Shown: in pieces, positions 45,226 through 56,263 of the stretch
Layout of the letters: each line of letters begins with the position of its first letter
How positions within the stretch are numbered: the stretch's first letter is position 1
DNA from: Skeletonema tropicum
Lineage: Eukaryota; Bacillariophyta; Thalassiosirophyceae; Thalassiosirales; Thalassiosiraceae
Direction: 5' to 3'
Length of the DNA stretch: 64,000 nucleotides
NCBI GenBank assembly: GCA_037178625.1
Contig: CM074145.1
Span: forward strand, 1,364,001 to 1,428,000
The notes under the pieces: generated by a model
What the model was told of the DNA's origin: nothing
Database searches by the model: none
What the model saw: the letters and a program-made list of their open reading frames with translations, nothing else
Translations under genes and position numbers: made by a program

Positions 45226-46308
45226 TCAAAACTCGTGCTCTCCAGTGCTTCCAACGACCTTCCAGATATTCTTAAAGTCTTCAGTTTCAATCACAAAGTG
45301 ACCGTACACTACGCCTGGGTTCTGGGGACGGTAGCTGATGACAAACTGCGTCGCTTCATTCTGCTTGAGGTAACCATCACTTGGTGTTGCCGTCCACTCG
45401 GCAGCTGCGTCGCCTACAAAGTATGTACGGAACTTGGCAAAGCCCATGTAAGGATTCTTCACGTTAATCTCGTGTGACGCTACCCCATTAAGTGGTGCTA
45501 CCAATGTAATAAGGCAGTCGGCAGTCTCATCTTCTGCCCCGATTTCATCGATGGGAAGATGATCAAGAGATGTCTCTGTCTCACTGTAGTCGATACCGTC
45601 ATCATCAGCTGCTTCGTAGTACACTTGTGTCTTCTCGTTCATATACCTGTTGGCCGAGGCAATCTCTTGCTGAGTTGCCCAATTCTGAAGCTGTACTGCG
45701 CGAATTTCGTCCATGCTTGGATTTGAGTGCACCAGCTCTTCAGCATAGGACATGGCAGTTATCTCAGAGGTCTCAACCTCCTCATACGCAGGAGAATATC
45801 TGGCAGCCATGGTCTTGGCCAGATGGGGAGACACATCGCAGCCGATTTGGCGGAGACCAGATTGGCCGTCTCCTACAAGACCCGCCTCGGAATCTCCTCC
45901 GTCGAAGTCGTTGGATGTACTGTCGGCGTATTGATCAAAGCTGCCTGGTCCAAAGCGGTCAAGCTCATCCTTGGGCATCTTGGTGAAGTCGACTCCCTGC
46001 TTCTCCATCTTGGTCAGAGGCTCTACATCTGGACCGTGATGGAGGGAGCGGTAACGGAGCTGGGTGGTAAAGGGATTGCTCGTGGTGGCGCATGTGATCG
46101 CAAAGGCATCGACCGATGATGATAACACTTGTAAGGCCAGTACAAAGCTAGTGACGAGGGCGGATCGTCGAGGCTGTAGATTGAAGGTATTGGAACTCTT
46201 GCTTGGACTATCATCCAAGGTCACGAGAGAGTTGTTTCCAGCAGCGCAGAGGATGATTTCGCCGTCTGAAACGTAGTTGTTATTGAGGTAGGCAGTGTTC
46301 AGCTTCAT
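45226..46308 (-). CDS. Plastid-targeted protein with C-terminal MSP/ASH-like Ig domain
   Basis: 360 residues from Met at 46308 (MKLNTAYLNNN); an in-frame Met nine codons upstream (46335) is an alternative start. A hydrophobic segment (ALVTSFVLALQVLSSS) followed by VDA-FAITC is a typical diatom bipartite plastid presequence, with cleavage before the conserved Phe. The mature middle part is acidic and without known motifs. The last 105 residues (ITLVAPLNGVASHEINVKNP, then FVISYRPQNPGVVYGHFVIET) show the alternating strands and 'NPY...F' turns of MSP/ASH-type immunoglobulin-like domains. Such domains bind other proteins, so a structural or assembly role in the chloroplast stroma is possible. It is a single exon. 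The promoter must lie in the 46310-46700 region. Confidence 0.7.
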   Translation of the reverse strand: MKLNTAYLNNNYVSDGEIILCAAGNNSLVTLDDSPSKSSNTFNLQPRRSALVTSFVLALQVLSSSVDAFAITCATTSNPFTTQLRYRSLHHGPDVEPLTKMEKQGVDFTKMPKDELDRFGPGSFDQYADSTSNDFDGGDSEAGLVGDGQSGLRQIGCDVSPHLAKTMAARYSPAYEEVETSEITAMSYAEELVHSNPSMDEIRAVQLQNWATQQEIASANRYMNEKTQVYYEAADDDGIDYSETETSLDHLPIDEIGAEDETADCLITLVAPLNGVASHEINVKNPYMGFAKFRTYFVGDAAAEWTATPSDGYLKQNEATQFVISYRPQNPGVVYGHFVIETEDFKNIWKVVGSTGEHEF

Positions 46309-46335
46309 TGTGATGATGATTGGTTTCGGGTACAT

Positions 46336-48261
46336 ATGTCTCTTTCACTTGATTGGTAAGAAAAATTATGAGAACAAATTTGGCTGAAATCAGCGTGATG
46401 AAAGCACGGCTGCATCATGACGTAAGCAAAAGAACAATAATAGATGATTGCTGCCCACGTGGTCGTTGTGAATCCTGCTCAGGGGTTGTTCAAGAAGAAT
46501 TATAGTGACAAGAAGTCGAGGAATACGTCAGCACTGCATGCAGTATTAGCGTTTTAGCCAAATATCAGATCAATTTAGCCAATGTGACGTATTAATGACG
46601 CCATCATGTCTCATTGCTGATATTAGTGATAAGTGCTGTCACTTCAATTCATTCAGTCTGTCACAAGCCACCAAGCGCCATCCACAATTATCACCAATAA
46701 GCTCCAAGCACCACTGGTCACCGGCCAAGCATCAAGCAGCGAGCTGCTCGCTTGCTTGAACGCTGCGAGGCAACAGATAAGCAGGTAATGCATGCAAGAG
46801 TTTCAGACGAGGCGAAGATGTAGCCCAGAAGATTCCCTTCGTATCACAGCGGTGGAACAGTGCCTGTCATCTTCGAAGCGATATGAAGTTGATGAAGGTG
46901 TCAGTTGCTGGTTTCCTCAATCTCTCAAGAGAGAATTGAATACTTATCCCCAACGCCGCAAAAGGCATCTGACAAGTTGGGGGTGGGCCAATGATCCCCG
47001 AAGGGAAAAGGTTTGATTTTTTTGTTTAGCAGTACCCCCGAGGTCAAGGTACATACCTGGAAACTTCGCCCGGTCATTGCCCGTCGGTTCCGAACCGATG
47101 CCAGCCATCTCCGCGTTTGGCGAAAGAACACGCCATAAGCCTGGTTACTGTGATATCATCCAAAGTAGTGGATTTTATCCTCTCCCGAGTTACGAAGATT
47201 CAGCGTCTTTCCGGACGGGAAGTTATGCTTTTCCGACAGTTACGAAGTTAATGAAGTCTTTCCGGACGATGACGATGACGATGGTTGTTGGTAGTGTTTC
47301 TTGCGAAGAAGGAGATGGGTGGTACTTAGGTCGAAGGTCGCGAAGGAAGAGACGGAAGGCAGGTTCAAACACGGACAGAATGGTTCTGTCCGTGATTCAA
47401 ATCTACGTAGGAATTAGTATTACTATTTAACCCATTCCTAACCCTATATATTTATTTATGAAAACACCCCCTGCCTACTCCAGTAAGCCCCAAGCTTACT
47501 GCTCAAAGATGCTACCTCACGCTGCCTTGATGCCCTTCTCGTGCGCCTCGCAATCGGTTCAGCCGGCTCTTCATGTCCAGCGTCATCACTGAATTGCACG
47601 CCTTCCTCCTCTTCTCCAGGTTGCGCCACCTCCTCCACGTGAGGTAGCATCCTTTCCTCTTCCTCTGACTCCTCATAACTCGCCACAATGAGCGAAGGCA
47701 ACGTCTGGTCAGAGAGCCTTGCAGTGCAGGTGGCACTGAAGACTACTTTGCGGATGTTGTTACGACGATGACTGGCCTTTCGAAGAATTGAAGGGTGGGC
47801 CGCTGCTGTTTAAGAGCGTCGCCTGCTGCATGACGGCGGCTGTGTTGTTGGAGCTTTTTGAGGGAGAATGCCATGGTAATTATTGTTGCGTAGGGACGAT
47901 GATAACGAAGATAGTAGACGATGTAGTTGTTGAAAGTAGCTGGTTGCTAACTTTATAAGCCTTTTCGCGCTTGTTTTCAGTGTGAGCTGAAGCAGTCATA
48001 AATATGAAAGCCAGGGCAAAAGCTGTTGAAAAAGGAGGGAGAAATTGCAAGAAATGAGATGTATCTCGCGAAATGTACCTGGCTGTCCGTTTTTGTCCGA
48101 CTTTATTTGTCTATACAATATATATTATATAATAAGTTCACGTAGGAAATGAATTGTTTTCATTTGTACAATAGGTATTCTATGTAATAATAACGACATT
48201 TAGTTGTAGGTTCATGCTAATGCTAAACAGGTATCTTATATTTACGGTCCTTGTCTCTTCA
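46336..48261. other. Intergenic, long
   Basis: No gene is supported. A minus-strand 81-codon frame (47456-47701) is E/R-rich and may be a mobile-element fragment. 'acagttacgaag' and 'gtctttccgga' words repeat at 47190-47270. From about 48169 the sequence is homologous to the 3' flank of the thioredoxin-DUF4395 copy 1 (42975 onward), so the segmental duplication includes the 3' UTR. Confidence 0.5.
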
Positions 48262-49472
48262 TCATAGCTTACATTCTTTACACTCTTCCTTTCCGAGGTA
48301 CTTAACGAGAACATTATTGTACACGAAACAGCCTACACAAAAGCCTGCCGAACTCTCCAACCAAGTGAATAAGTTGCAGGTCAAAGCAATAGCAGCCACA
48401 GCAGCCTTGAAGTCTTTTTCATCAATTTCATCTCTGAATTGAACAATGATGAAGCACGAAAGTGCAAGCATCAATCCAACACCTAATGAGGATAAGATAA
48501 GAAGGATGCGAGTGTGAAGTTAGGTAAAAGAATCCGATGTACAAAATCAAGATCAATCCATTGAAGCTCACCCCAAGCAAAACGTTTAGGTTTCGCCGGC
48601 TTCCAGAGAGGCGAGGGCTGCAAGACTACAGCAACAAGAGTCGCAATAACGCCCAGAGGTGCAAAGGGAGTCAATCCGAACAACATGCTTGTCACAAATT
48701 CCCATGAGACAATGCCAAAAATGACATTCACAAGAAGAAGATGTTTCATGTAGAATACGTTCATGATTGCTACCCAGGTAATCACATTGAGCAACCCAGC
48801 TCGAATCCTAACAGCGTGCTCGTCCATATACATATCACCTGGATGCAAGGGTGACACATTTTTGTGCCCAAGTTGCCACCACTTTCCATGGATGCCATGA
48901 ATGAAGAGACGATCCCATGCTGTGAGTGGAGCTGCCTGGCGTTTCTCAATGGATCCCCAAGGGAATCGTTTGAGGTTGGGATCAAGTTCGAGTATTTCAC
49001 GAGCATTGGAGACTACAAATGGTTCATCCTTTTCAAAGTCTTTGTTCTGGAGAATAATCAATGCTGGGATAGTCTTCAATCCAAAGAGGTCTCTCATTTG
49101 TGCAGTCTTGGAGAGGTCGTAGTCCATAACATCAATTCCTTGAACCTTCTTGCAGGACTCTTCATAGTTTAGAGCATCTCGATCATTGGAAACGAAGATG
49201 ACTTTTGTCTTCTTCGCCGCAAAGGCAGGAGCTGCTGCGACGACAGTGGGGGCGAAGTCTTTGCAGAAAGGACAGTAATTAGCCCCGAAAAAGAGAGCTA
49301 GGTATTCGTAGCCATCAAGCGCATCGGGGATGGACGCGTAGGATAATTCTTGAAGTCCTTTCTCGACGTCGTCGCTCTTCGTCTTTGTATTCAGGCGCAG
49401 TTCATCGCCAAAAAGTTTCAAGCGCCAGTCATTTGGCGTTGTTGTATCGTTAGGGTTGATTTTTGTACTCAT
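48262..49472 (-). CDS. Thioredoxin-like/DUF4395 membrane protein (copy 2)
   Basis: Two exons (49472-48572 and 48482-48262) with an 89-bp intron at the same place as in copy 1, giving 373 residues. It is over 90% identical to the gene at 43091 by eye. The CPFC active site, DUF4395 region and terminal KEECKEC are kept. Small codon indels distinguish the copies: Ser-Gly-Asp-Asp versus Ser-Asp-Asp near residue 33, one extra residue near residue 244, and Tyr-Asn-Asn versus Tyr-Asn near the end. Most differences are silent or conservative, so both copies appear functional. Same orientation, about 5.2 kb apart. Confidence 0.8.
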
Positions 49473-49851
49473 CTTGAGATTGTGAATTTGAGATGTATTG
49501 GTATATTGTCAAGTTGTATCACTTTGTATTTTATGAGCTCTCCATGCTTGGAATTGTGTGAATGAGCGTGTCGTGCATTGCTTGATGAATGAGAACGCCG
49601 GAGTATCTTCTGTTGTTGGACAAACTTTAAATGTCCGCTTGGAGTTCGGTGGATTCCCATTGATTCCTCAGGACAGAATTCACTCCCACTTCCTCTAGAA
49701 GTTCAAGTGACTGGGTGCTGGGACGGAGGTCATGGTTCATGGTCTGTTCATGGTCATTCTTAGTCACGCATCGTCCATCGTGGTCTTTTCGTACAATAAG
49801 TTGTTGACAAGATGAAGATGATAAAGAGGAAAGAGGTGACAATAAATAACG
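49473..49851. other. Divergent promoter region
   Basis: 379 bp between the start codons of the minus-strand thioredoxin-DUF4395 copy 2 and the plus-strand acidic secretory protein. Most of it is homologous to sequence upstream of copy 1, so the divergent arrangement arose with the duplication. Confidence 0.6.
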
Positions 49852-51255
49852 ATGAAGGTGGCGACGCTATTACTACTCTTCCCAGCCGCAGCTGCGGATT
49901 CCGAAATTGTCAGCCAAGCTCGAAGTAATAATCCTAACCTCAGAGGTGGCGGAGTTGTTCGGAAGCAAAGTCACCGTCACGAGGGGCACAGCTTACTTGA
50001 GGAATTCCGCCAGCAGAGAGCACACAAAAATGATCTGGAAGATGACACAGCCGACGACGTCGCTGAAGTAGTCGGTGTCGGTGAACTAATAGTTGGCCCT
50101 GGTAAATATGCAGAACCTGACGAAAAGAGCAAGGCACATCCAGCCGTATTTCGAACATCACGTCTATCCAGGGGTGAAATGGAAAAACGTGCCTACGAAA
50201 TGGAGATAAAGTTGCAACAAGTCGAAGAGGGGACATTGGATCTGAATGAGAAGACCGTGGATAGATATAAGAAATTTGTGGAAAGGTATAACGAACTGGA
50301 AAAGGAGATTCATCTCATGAATCATCCGGAAGAAAAAGAAGCGGAGGAGGAAAATGCAACTAGTAGTAATGGTGATGCTGCAGATGAGAAGGAAACAACA
50401 ACAAGTGCATACTCTTCTGGAAAAGTTGAATTTGAAAAGGCTATAGAGAAAATGAAAGAAAATAAAGAGAAGGAGGTGTCGGGGGAAAATGTGTCAAAGG
50501 TGGTGGAGGTCGGGGAGGAAACGATCACTGAAAAGGCCACTTCTGCTGGAAAAAAGACCGAATACGTTTATGCAGCGGATGGTTCAAAGCAATTGAGAAT
50601 TGTGGATGATGATGAAATTAATAAACTTGATACACCAGATGAGATTGAAAGCAAAGGAGACAAAGATGAAATTGACGCAGTTGCGATGGGGAAAGAACCT
50701 AGTACAGTCCAAAACGAAGACGACGATGACATTCCTCCCAACTTTGAGGGTTTGGCTGAAGGAAAGGAGGTGGTCAGTAAAACTGCAGGACAGTTACCTG
50801 AGAAAGAAATTGTTGTCTCAGAAGGCACCTCTGATACAGCTGAAGATGATATACCTCCCAACTTTGAGGGGCTGGGGTCTGAGGAAGGGTCTGAGGAAGG
50901 GTCTGAGGAACCCAAAGAAACAGTTGCCACAAGGGGCAATGATGAGATACCAGCTGAAATTGTCGAAAACAGTTTGGAAAAGGTCAAGAAACTTGCTGAG
51001 GTGGTTAGCAACCCTGAGATCCCCACTGAACATGTCGAGGAGGCGATAACAACACAAAACGGCGAAACGGATGAGACAGAAGAAGCACCGCTATCAGATG
51101 ATAGAAAGGCATCTACGCCACATTTGGAAGAAGGGGGGGATGATGGTTCAGAAGATGCCGGAACCGAGGAAATGGACAAGGCACTTTTTCCTAAATCTAG
51201 CGAAGGACTGAAATCTTCAGAAAGAGAGATGAATGCAGATGGAGAAGAGCGGTGA
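49852..51255 (+). CDS. Acidic secretory-pathway protein with repeated motif
   Basis: 467 residues, single exon, start context 'ataacgatgaag'. A signal peptide (MKVATLLLLFPAAAADSE) is followed by a highly acidic, E/K-rich chain with a likely coiled coil at about 105-160 (RGEMEKRAYEMEIKLQQVEE, then VDRYKKFVERYNELEKEI). The motif DDIPPNFEGL occurs twice, about residues 298 and 337. A tandem EEGSEEGSEE follows the second copy. No enzymatic domain and few cysteines. It could be an ER-lumenal or secreted polyanionic protein, for example calcium-binding or wall-associated, but there is no direct evidence. Confidence 0.6.
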   Translation: MKVATLLLLFPAAAADSEIVSQARSNNPNLRGGGVVRKQSHRHEGHSLLEEFRQQRAHKNDLEDDTADDVAEVVGVGELIVGPGKYAEPDEKSKAHPAVFRTSRLSRGEMEKRAYEMEIKLQQVEEGTLDLNEKTVDRYKKFVERYNELEKEIHLMNHPEEKEAEEENATSSNGDAADEKETTTSAYSSGKVEFEKAIEKMKENKEKEVSGENVSKVVEVGEETITEKATSAGKKTEYVYAADGSKQLRIVDDDEINKLDTPDEIESKGDKDEIDAVAMGKEPSTVQNEDDDDIPPNFEGLAEGKEVVSKTAGQLPEKEIVVSEGTSDTAEDDIPPNFEGLGSEEGSEEGSEEPKETVATRGNDEIPAEIVENSLEKVKKLAEVVSNPEIPTEHVEEAITTQNGETDETEEAPLSDDRKASTPHLEEGGDDGSEDAGTEEMDKALFPKSSEGLKSSEREMNADGEER

Positions 51256-51341
51256 AAAAATAGATGTGCGTGCCTGTAACTAATAGATATGTTTGTCTCT
51301 GAATCTGAATTTGGAGCTTGTACTTTGTATGTCATGTGAAG

Positions 51342-52924
51342 TTACTCGGGCAAATCGTGCATACTAATCTCTTTCTTGACATTGATCTTTCTTCCACTGC
51401 AATGTTTTCTCTTGAAAAATAACGCCGCTTGATTCAAGAAACCTGTCATACTACAGATTACGAACGCTTCTCTCTTTTCTATGGTTGCGGAATAAGTCAC
51501 AGTTGTATCCAGAAATGGAGGCTTGCGGTATAAGTATTTCCCACTCCCGATATCCATCGATGGTTCCTCAATCAGAGGACTTTCACACGAGAAGAAGTCC
51601 GTCGGTAGCTTCTTTTTCGCAAAGAAGGCTCTATCACCGACACCATATCGTTGGCAGAAATGCAATAAGGAAGGTAATTTTGTGTGCGAGTCGTCGCCCA
51701 TTTTGTTCATTGCAAAATTACAAATATTTTTTGCCGGAAGGTCATCGATGAGCTTCCACCCTTCTCCACTATCAGTGTTCGTATCGCTGATCATAAGTGA
51801 TGCAACTAGCTGGTGTGGCAACTCCAAATGAGCTGATGCAATACTAAATGCATACATTTCAGCCATCAGCTCGGGAAACCTGGAGTGTACCAGAGGAACA
51901 AATTCTACCCACTTTTGAGCAATTGCGTACATATCCTTCGCTGTCGCAATATAAGGTGGACCAACTGCATACGAACGCCTTGCTTCCGTGGGTGTGACCT
52001 TTGTTGCTGGAGAATGTTTCCCTGCAACTTCCGCGAATTTTAGCCACGTATCTCCGTATCCAAATTCCTGTGAGATTGGATGGCCATGCCTGACTACAAA
52101 TGATGATTTATTGTCCTTGTATGTACGCTCAGTGTCGACGTTGAATCCCTTATCTTTCGGGCCTCCACGGAAGATCGTATTCGATGATTGGAAGGTACCA
52201 GTGATTGGTTTCAGTAACATTTGATCCGGATCTAACAAGATAATGATTGTATCGTGACGAAATAGCTGATTCGTATCAGGATCTACTCCCATGTGTTCAC
52301 CATGCTTCATCCAATGCAACAACCCAAATGGTTTGTTATAGAATTCATAATCTCCAACTTTTTACCATTTTCATCCTTTACCGATGAAAAATGTGGAGTC
52401 AGGTGCAATCCAAACCTGCTTGACAAGATCGCTATGTGATCATCGTGCCATTTTCGAATATATTTTTCCTCCTCTTCCGTGCAACCTGATGCGATACGTG
52501 TTATCAAACCCGGCTGTCGAATTTTTAAAGCAGAGAGATACAATTGATAGGACTGCCAGTGCTGATATGGGGAGCAATCGGTGCTGAAGACAATGTGGAT
52601 GGCGATGTCATCATCGATGGTGCGGAGGGCAAGATCTTCAGATGGAGATAGTTCCCATTTGTGACGATCACTATCAGTGCTTTTACCATCTTTTTGTTGA
52701 TGGTGCAGCCATTCTTTGGCACGCAGTTTCCCTTTGGATATCTCATTAGCAATCAGCTGCTCTTCTTTTCGAATGTCGGAAGCGAACTTGTTTTCTATCT
52801 GCGGATTCTCATGTAAAAAAGTGGCAATGGCAACCAGCCAGATGCCAATTATGAAAGCAAATATGAGGAGACGCCGCGTGGAGCTGTATGATGTCCTCCC
52901 TACTCCTCGATATGGGTTATTCAT
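51342..52924 (-). CDS. Hydroxyproline O-arabinosyltransferase-like glycosyltransferase, one frameshift
   Basis: Start Met at 52924 (MNNPYRGVG); one membrane anchor (LLIFAFIIGIWLVAIATFL), so a type II Golgi protein. The lumenal part opens HIVFSTDCSPYQHWQSY and continues to the donor-binding-like LLDPDQMLLKPI, matching the HPAT/RDN1 family, which adds arabinose to hydroxyproline. Frame one stops just after CCIG. The other frame reads YEFYNKPFGLLHW over the same bases and continues to 51342. The conserved YNKP block exists only in the second frame. A missing base in the T run at 52359-52363 (plus strand) would unite them into about 520 residues. A homopolymer slip of this kind is a common sequence error. 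Start codons of this gene and the BRCT gene are 241 bp apart, divergently arranged. Confidence 0.75.
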
Positions 52925-53165
52925 GATGGCAGTTGCAGTTGCTTGGGCCAAACTGAGAATTGATGAACGAAGATTATGTATTGAGATTGGATGGAGATGA
53001 AGTTTCTCTAGCTATTAGTACGAACCTACGTACGTACATACTTTGCTTTCTTGCGAAGAAATTGCTCCTCCCTCGCTCGGCTGCTCCCTCGCTCGTCACC
53101 TACCGAGCTCTCAACGAGGTGTCAACAGCCTTTTCACTCATAATCCGAAACGGAAGAAGAAGAAG

Positions 53166-54938
53166 ATGAAGAAGAATTCCCAAGCCAGCCGCCGCAACCC
53201 CGGCCGCCAAAGAGGCTACCGTCCCAATGTATCACTTGGAAGCATTCAAGAAGGAATGCACAACATGGGTGTGAGCGATCCAGAATGCGGTATCGACAAT
53301 TTCCTCGCTGGAACACCGGACAAAAGGGCCAACTCTCGGCGTTGTCGTGGTGCTAATCTTCCTCAATCCAAGCGTATCCCCATCGAAGGGCGCTCCGATG
53401 ACACACCATCCGTTCGCACAAGCACCAACGGCGAGTCATTCGCCGATAAGCCTCGGAGTGCATCTAAGAGGAGCGAAAAGTCAATTGTCACAAAAGCCAA
53501 CGGCCAGATTTGTATTGTGGCAAACGGCTTCGATATTACTGATGAAGATGAAGAGGTGAGTCGAGTCTCGGCTTCCCGCGTTACAACTCATTCTGTGTAT
53601 GTCTCTGCTTTCTAGATAGATGTATTCTTAATCACATAATCCTCTTCATCTCTATCTCTCCAGAAAATTGAGGATCTTTTGGGGGAGGTCATTCACTGGA
53701 ACCAATCTTACCCTTCATGTCTTGACAAGATGACAGTGCTTGTTAGCAGCACCAAACCGGTCCCTCATACGACACCATTTCTCGTTGCCATGAGCAAAGG
53801 AGTCGACATCGTCACGCATAAATGGCTCTTGAGGTCTTTGAAACAGGAAGAGTTCCTCCCATTGAGCGATTACCTCCTCAAAGACGACGGAGTTGCCGAG
53901 AGCACTGATATTACTACGAATGTTTACGATACACCCTTTTCTCTCAGTGACGCGATTGTAAATGGCATGAGAGCTAGCGATGAAGGAGGGATTTTCGACG
54001 GGTGTGTATTTGCTCTTTGTCGAGGCATAGGTAAAGCTGAACGCGACATGACGAAGAAAGAGCTCAAGGTGCTCCTACAAGCTGCAGGCGCTGAAGAATT
54101 GCAAAGAGGCATGCTTGAGGATACGGACACAATTGATAACCTTCTCGTTGTTACGAGTATGAAGGCAACCGACGAACAGATCGAGTATGCGAGCGAGTTT
54201 GAAGAATTTGGTGGAATGCGCGTGAGCAGTATGGTCATTCTCCAAGTGTTGTTGCTCCAGAGCAAGACTCCTCTAGAGAAGGTGATCGAAGTGATGGAAG
54301 AGCGGGCGGCGGCAAAGAAGAATGCGTTCGATGCCGCTTTGCACTCATTCGCAAGCGGTCCTGCCAAAGAACTCCTGAGGATGACGCTGGTCGAAGCCAG
54401 CCGCACTCTCAGCAAACCAGACGAAGGCGATAAGAATCGTGGGCAGCTCGGCCAAGGTGGTACCCTTCAAATCGTTGCGAGTAGATTGGACAAGTATGCT
54501 CATTACTTTGATCAAGAGCGCACCCTCAAATTCAAGGCTCGTGTCCCTTCGAAATCATTTGCATACAAGGAAATGTTGAGCAACGCCGGAGAAGATAATT
54601 GCATTGTTTGGGAAACTTCAAATGAAGCAGGAGACCAGACGATGAATCGTCGACATTTCTTCTGGTTCCATAGCCGCGCGCAGCTCGATACGTGTTTGGT
54701 GACTATGTTTGGAATTGATCTTAACTCGAACAATCAATCAATTCTTGAGGAATGGTACGATGAAAAGTCCCGCTTCTACGCAAATGAGTTTACATTTCCT
54801 GCTCACGTCATCGTAAATAATGTGGATGAGATGGACGAGGAGGACTTCTCGGTGAGGGTGAGGAGTCCTTCGAAGCCCAGGGGAGCATTGATGTGCGAGT
54901 ATGGATACGACACTTACGCTGAATCTCAGCAGGTGTAA
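53166..54938 (+). CDS. BRCT-domain protein
   Basis: Two exons (53166-53555 and 53664-54938) with a 108-bp GT...AG intron give 554 residues. The N-terminal 100 residues are basic and disordered (KKNSQASRRNPGRQRG), as in nuclear proteins. Residues about 112-195 form a BRCT-like domain: CIVANGF, then MTVLVSSTKP, then VAMSKGVDIVTHKWLLRSL, with the conserved Trp. A second, weaker BRCT-like segment may span about 215-310 (IFDGCVFALCRG, then LLVVTSMKATDEQ). The remainder has no motif I know. BRCT proteins usually act in DNA repair or checkpoint signalling; the exact role is unknown. Confidence 0.7.
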
Positions 54939-55061
54939 TGATGCATTCCAATGTTTCGACGCAGACCTGTGATAGTTAGAATAGTTAAAGTCAATAAAAT
55001 ATGGTATTATACAGAATCACAATGAATAGTTTCTCAACATTTTCTTTCTTATAGGATGAGT

Positions 55062-55433
55062 TTAGTTCCTGTCCTGGTTGCTAACAACAACACCGTTCAA
55101 GCTTCCATATCCCATAGTCTCCAACAAGTCCCTGGTCTCCTTGTCAATAGCAATGGTCTCTTGCTCCAGTGCACTAACCTCAGGAACAAAGTCCAAACGA
55201 CGCTCACGCTCCTCCTCCTGAAGCTTCAATGAGATGTTACGGACGGGTCCCTTGGCAATACGCTTCATAAGGTGGGTTGTGAATCCAGCAATCTTGTTAC
55301 GCATACGCTTGGAGGGGGTGATGGCGATCTCATCGATGATACGCTTATTGGTGTGAAAGTCAAGAGTAAGACGGGGGTAGTACTTCTCGACGATGGTACG
55401 TGCGGATTTCTTGACGGTCTTGGTGCGGACTCC
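55062..55433 (-). CDS. RPS17: 40S ribosomal protein eS17 (main exon)
   Basis: This exon encodes 123 residues beginning [20 protein letters not shown] and ending VVSNQDRN. It matches eukaryotic S17 throughout, including the invariant LQEEERERR and PEVSALEQE blocks. An acceptor (caacag) precedes it at 55434-55435. The first exon should supply little more than the start Met. One candidate is 'aaccatg|gtacg' with ATG at 55911-55913, placing a long first intron right after the start codon, as in many ribosomal-protein genes. A nearer donor (gtaagttc, about 55499) ends an exon without an in-frame start and could be in the 5' UTR. The C-terminus is slightly shorter than in animals. Confidence 0.9.
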   Translation of the reverse strand, partial: GVRTKTVKKSARTIVEKYYPRLTLDFHTNKRIIDEIAITPSKRMRNKIAGFTTHLMKRIAKGPVRNISLKLQEEERERRLDFVPEVSALEQETIAIDKETRDLLETMGYGSLNGVVVSNQDRN

Positions 55434-56263
55434 CTGTTGTTTGGATAATGATGAAAGAGAAATGATGGTGAGAATACATGATGGGAAAAAAGAACTTACG
55501 GGATTATAGACAAGACGTCTTAGTTGAACACGTGTGTCGAATCATGGTCTCCAATGGCGGCAGAGGTAGGCTGGAAAATGTTAAAAAGAGCACATCATGT
55601 GCACATCGATATGCCGACGTAGGATAAGTTCACTTGTCGTAGGCGAAAGAAGCACTGATAGTGACATCGATGCAATTAACTCCAGAGATAGCGATCAATT
55701 CCTAACTCATCCATAAACAATCCAAGTTGTTTGCACGAAGACGTAGCTATATCTCTTTTCCATCTTCACAGCCACACCCCCTCGCACCATCGGTAAACGA
55801 TTGGACACCGCTTTCACAGACCGTCGACTATAAGGAAATATAGCAGGTCAGAATCCCAGACACAAGCACAAGTGCTTAGCCGGCGCGGATAATATCGTAC
55901 CATGGTTGAATATTGTTTGTTGGCTGATGGTGTTGACAAAGTTGTGGCATGGTGGATGGAAGCGGATGAGCTTGGCTTGGTGGAGCAAGTCGATTCTAGC
56001 GATAGGGAAGCGAAGTAGTAATTCCGTCGTTAATTTGTACTTCTACGTTTCTAGTAAAGGGTAAGCCCATGCACATGCTTTATCTGCCCACGCACCATTC
56101 GGGAGCCAGTGTCCAGCCGGCCCGTGGTCACAGTGTAGAAAGAACCAAAGTCGATTCCAACGAAGTATGGAAGTATCCTACATGAACATAAACTATTAGG
56201 TACAATTTGTAGTTTGACAATCGATGCGGGTAGGTACGATACAATTTTCTCAATTCCTTCTCT
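55434..56263. other. 5' region of the eS17 gene
   Basis: Contains the upstream intron(s), 5' exon and promoter of the minus-strand eS17 gene. The exact first exon is unresolved. No other gene is seen. Confidence 0.5.

Noticed and set aside
50568..51335. 255-codon serine-rich minus-strand frame
   Set aside because: It is the antisense of the E/D-rich acidic secretory protein; GAA/GAG/GAT on one strand reads as Ser/Phe-rich on the other.
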